Source: Polyangium sp. 15x6 (GTDB lineage Bacteria > Myxococcota_A > Polyangia > Polyangiales > Polyangiaceae). Taken from it: 64,000 nucleotides of DNA. This document shows positions 63,112 to 64,000 of this stretch, piece by piece. The DNA lies in contig NZ_JASBQE010000063.1 in assembly GCF_029960785.1 (NCBI RefSeq), positions 1 to 64,000 on the forward strand, read 5' to 3'. Every line of letters starts with the position of its first letter. Within the stretch, counting starts at the first letter, position 1. A model generated the notes under the pieces. The model worked only from the letters and a program-made list of their open reading frames with translations, ran no database searches and was not told where the DNA came from. The position numbers were made by a program, and so were the translations under genes.

Positions 63112-64000
63112 ATGGACCGCCGCTTCTCGGGGGCGCTGTCGCGCGCCGCGTCCGTCGCCTTGTTTCATTTCGTCATCGCCGCCGCACGGGTGGCGAGCGC
63201 GGAGCCGAACGACGCTGCTGCGCTCGATCTGGCGAAAAAAGCAATCGAGGCGGATTATCTCGGCACCAAGTTCGCGGAGGCAGAGAAAAAGCTCAAGCAA
63301 GCGCTCACGCTCTGCGGCCCGAAATCCTGTTCGAACAAGGTGGTGGCCCGGCTGCACCGGGACCTCGGCGTCGTTTATGCCGGCGGGATGAACAAGATCG
63401 AGGAGGGCAAGGCCGAGTTCGTCGCGGCGCTCAAGGCCGATCCCGACATCACGCTCGATCCGGATCTCACCTCCGAGGAGATCGAGAGCGTCTTCAAGGA
63501 CGCAAAGGTTGCGGCCGGCGTCGGCGGCGGGGGCAATCCCGAGTCTCCGCCCCCGAGCCCGACGCCGAACACCGGGCCCGTCGCGCCCGCACCGGCGCAA
63601 GGCGATCTCGTGCACACGCCCCCGCCCGAGCAGACGGTGATGACGCCGGTGCCGCTCTATACGGAGCTGCCAGAGGGCGTGGAGGCCACGAAGGTCGTGC
63701 TCCAGTATCGGCCTTTCGGCGCCTCGGCCTGGAAGACCCTGGAGATGCCGAAGGTGCAGCAGGGGTATGGAACCGAGGTCCCCTGCCTCGACGTCGGCAG
63801 CGTGACCGGGCAGTTGAAGTATTTCATTCAGGCTTTCGACAAGGACAACAACGTCGTCGCTTTCGCCGGCACCCGGAAAGATCCGCTGAGCGTGGAGATC
63901 AAGCTCCAGATTGAAGGCGCGTCGCCTTCTTTACCGGGACAAGCGTCGCCCGCGCGGTGTTCCGAGGCGGCGGATTGCCCGCCGGGGCTCCTCGGGTGTC
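63112..64000 (+). CDS. Exported protein with TPR-like N-terminus (3' end cut by window edge)
   Basis: The frame from ATG 63112 is open to the end of the window (296 codons seen). Signal peptide (LFHFVIAAARVASA), then a helical, TPR-like region of about 110 residues (FAEAEKKLKQALTLCG, KVVARLHRDLGVVYAGG, EEGKAEFVAALKADPDITLD). A Pro-rich linker precedes a beta-rich domain (LQYRPFGASAWKTLEM). It ends in a Cys-containing segment (CSEAADCPPGLLGC). Myxobacterial proteins of this type are periplasmic or outer-membrane; function unknown. Confidence 0.85.
   Translation, partial: MDRRFSGALSRAASVALFHFVIAAARVASAEPNDAAALDLAKKAIEADYLGTKFAEAEKKLKQALTLCGPKSCSNKVVARLHRDLGVVYAGGMNKIEEGKAEFVAALKADPDITLDPDLTSEEIESVFKDAKVAAGVGGGGNPESPPPSPTPNTGPVAPAPAQGDLVHTPPPEQTVMTPVPLYTELPEGVEATKVVLQYRPFGASAWKTLEMPKVQQGYGTEVPCLDVGSVTGQLKYFIQAFDKDNNVVAFAGTRKDPLSVEIKLQIEGASPSLPGQASPARCSEAADCPPGLLGC

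Overview
The window is high-GC DNA with gene content typical of a large-genome myxobacterium (Polyangiales/Sorangiineae-like). The signs are many lipoproteins with Gly/Ser-rich linkers after the lipobox, FG-GAP and DxDxDG repeat proteins, multidomain kinase-like regulators, an FHA-CpaF protein, an intracellular PHB depolymerase, and long GC-rich intergenic repeats. Genus assignment is an inference from style and content; no rRNA or tRNA gene was seen.

Region 1 (1-25 kb) is mostly core genome. It holds an RsuA/RluB-type pseudouridine synthase cut by the left edge, a cupin, two overlapping calcium-repeat lipoproteins, a ribbon-helix-helix protein, lepA, an active/inactive M16 peptidase pair, an ECF-like sigma factor, pyrR-pyrB, a membrane protein and the fatty-acid block yceD-like/rpmF-fabH-fabD-fabG-acpP-fabF followed by nrdR and ribD. 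Then come def, an FHA protein fused to a degenerate CpaF-type ATPase, and a cold-shock gene. plsX is missing from its usual place between rpmF and fabH; two long hairpins are there instead.

Region 2 (about 24-44.7 kb) is accessory and partly decayed. It has a metallophosphoesterase, a SUMF1-type protein, beta-propeller lipoproteins, and an HNH-motif lipoprotein followed by an unknown gene, each with a single-base frameshift. It also carries a sigma-factor remnant, a 90-bp copy of a neighbouring gene, a broken FAD monooxygenase and several repeat systems. The repeats are a dispersed palindromic element (three copies), a 43-bp minisatellite, five consecutive hairpins, and two mirror-image hexanucleotide arrays flanking a four-helix-bundle gene. 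The largest gene encodes a pseudokinase-AAA-GAF-STAS protein of about 1640 residues.

Region 3 (44.7-64 kb) is a mix of periplasmic or surface proteins and metabolism: a di-haem YncE/peroxidase-like protein, a GST, an SDR plus NADP-oxidoreductase pair divergent from a LysR regulator, PHB depolymerase, a lone MazF/PemK toxin, a secreted protein with a duplicated Cys-rich domain, a GH6 cellulase next to an AmpG/PAT-like transporter, a mono-haem lipoprotein, and a TPR-like protein cut by the right edge.

The strongest candidates for undescribed biology are the FHA protein carrying a dead secretion ATPase, the pseudokinase-STAS mega-regulator, the HNH lipoprotein with its downstream partner, and the repeat-rich decay zone at 28-37 kb.
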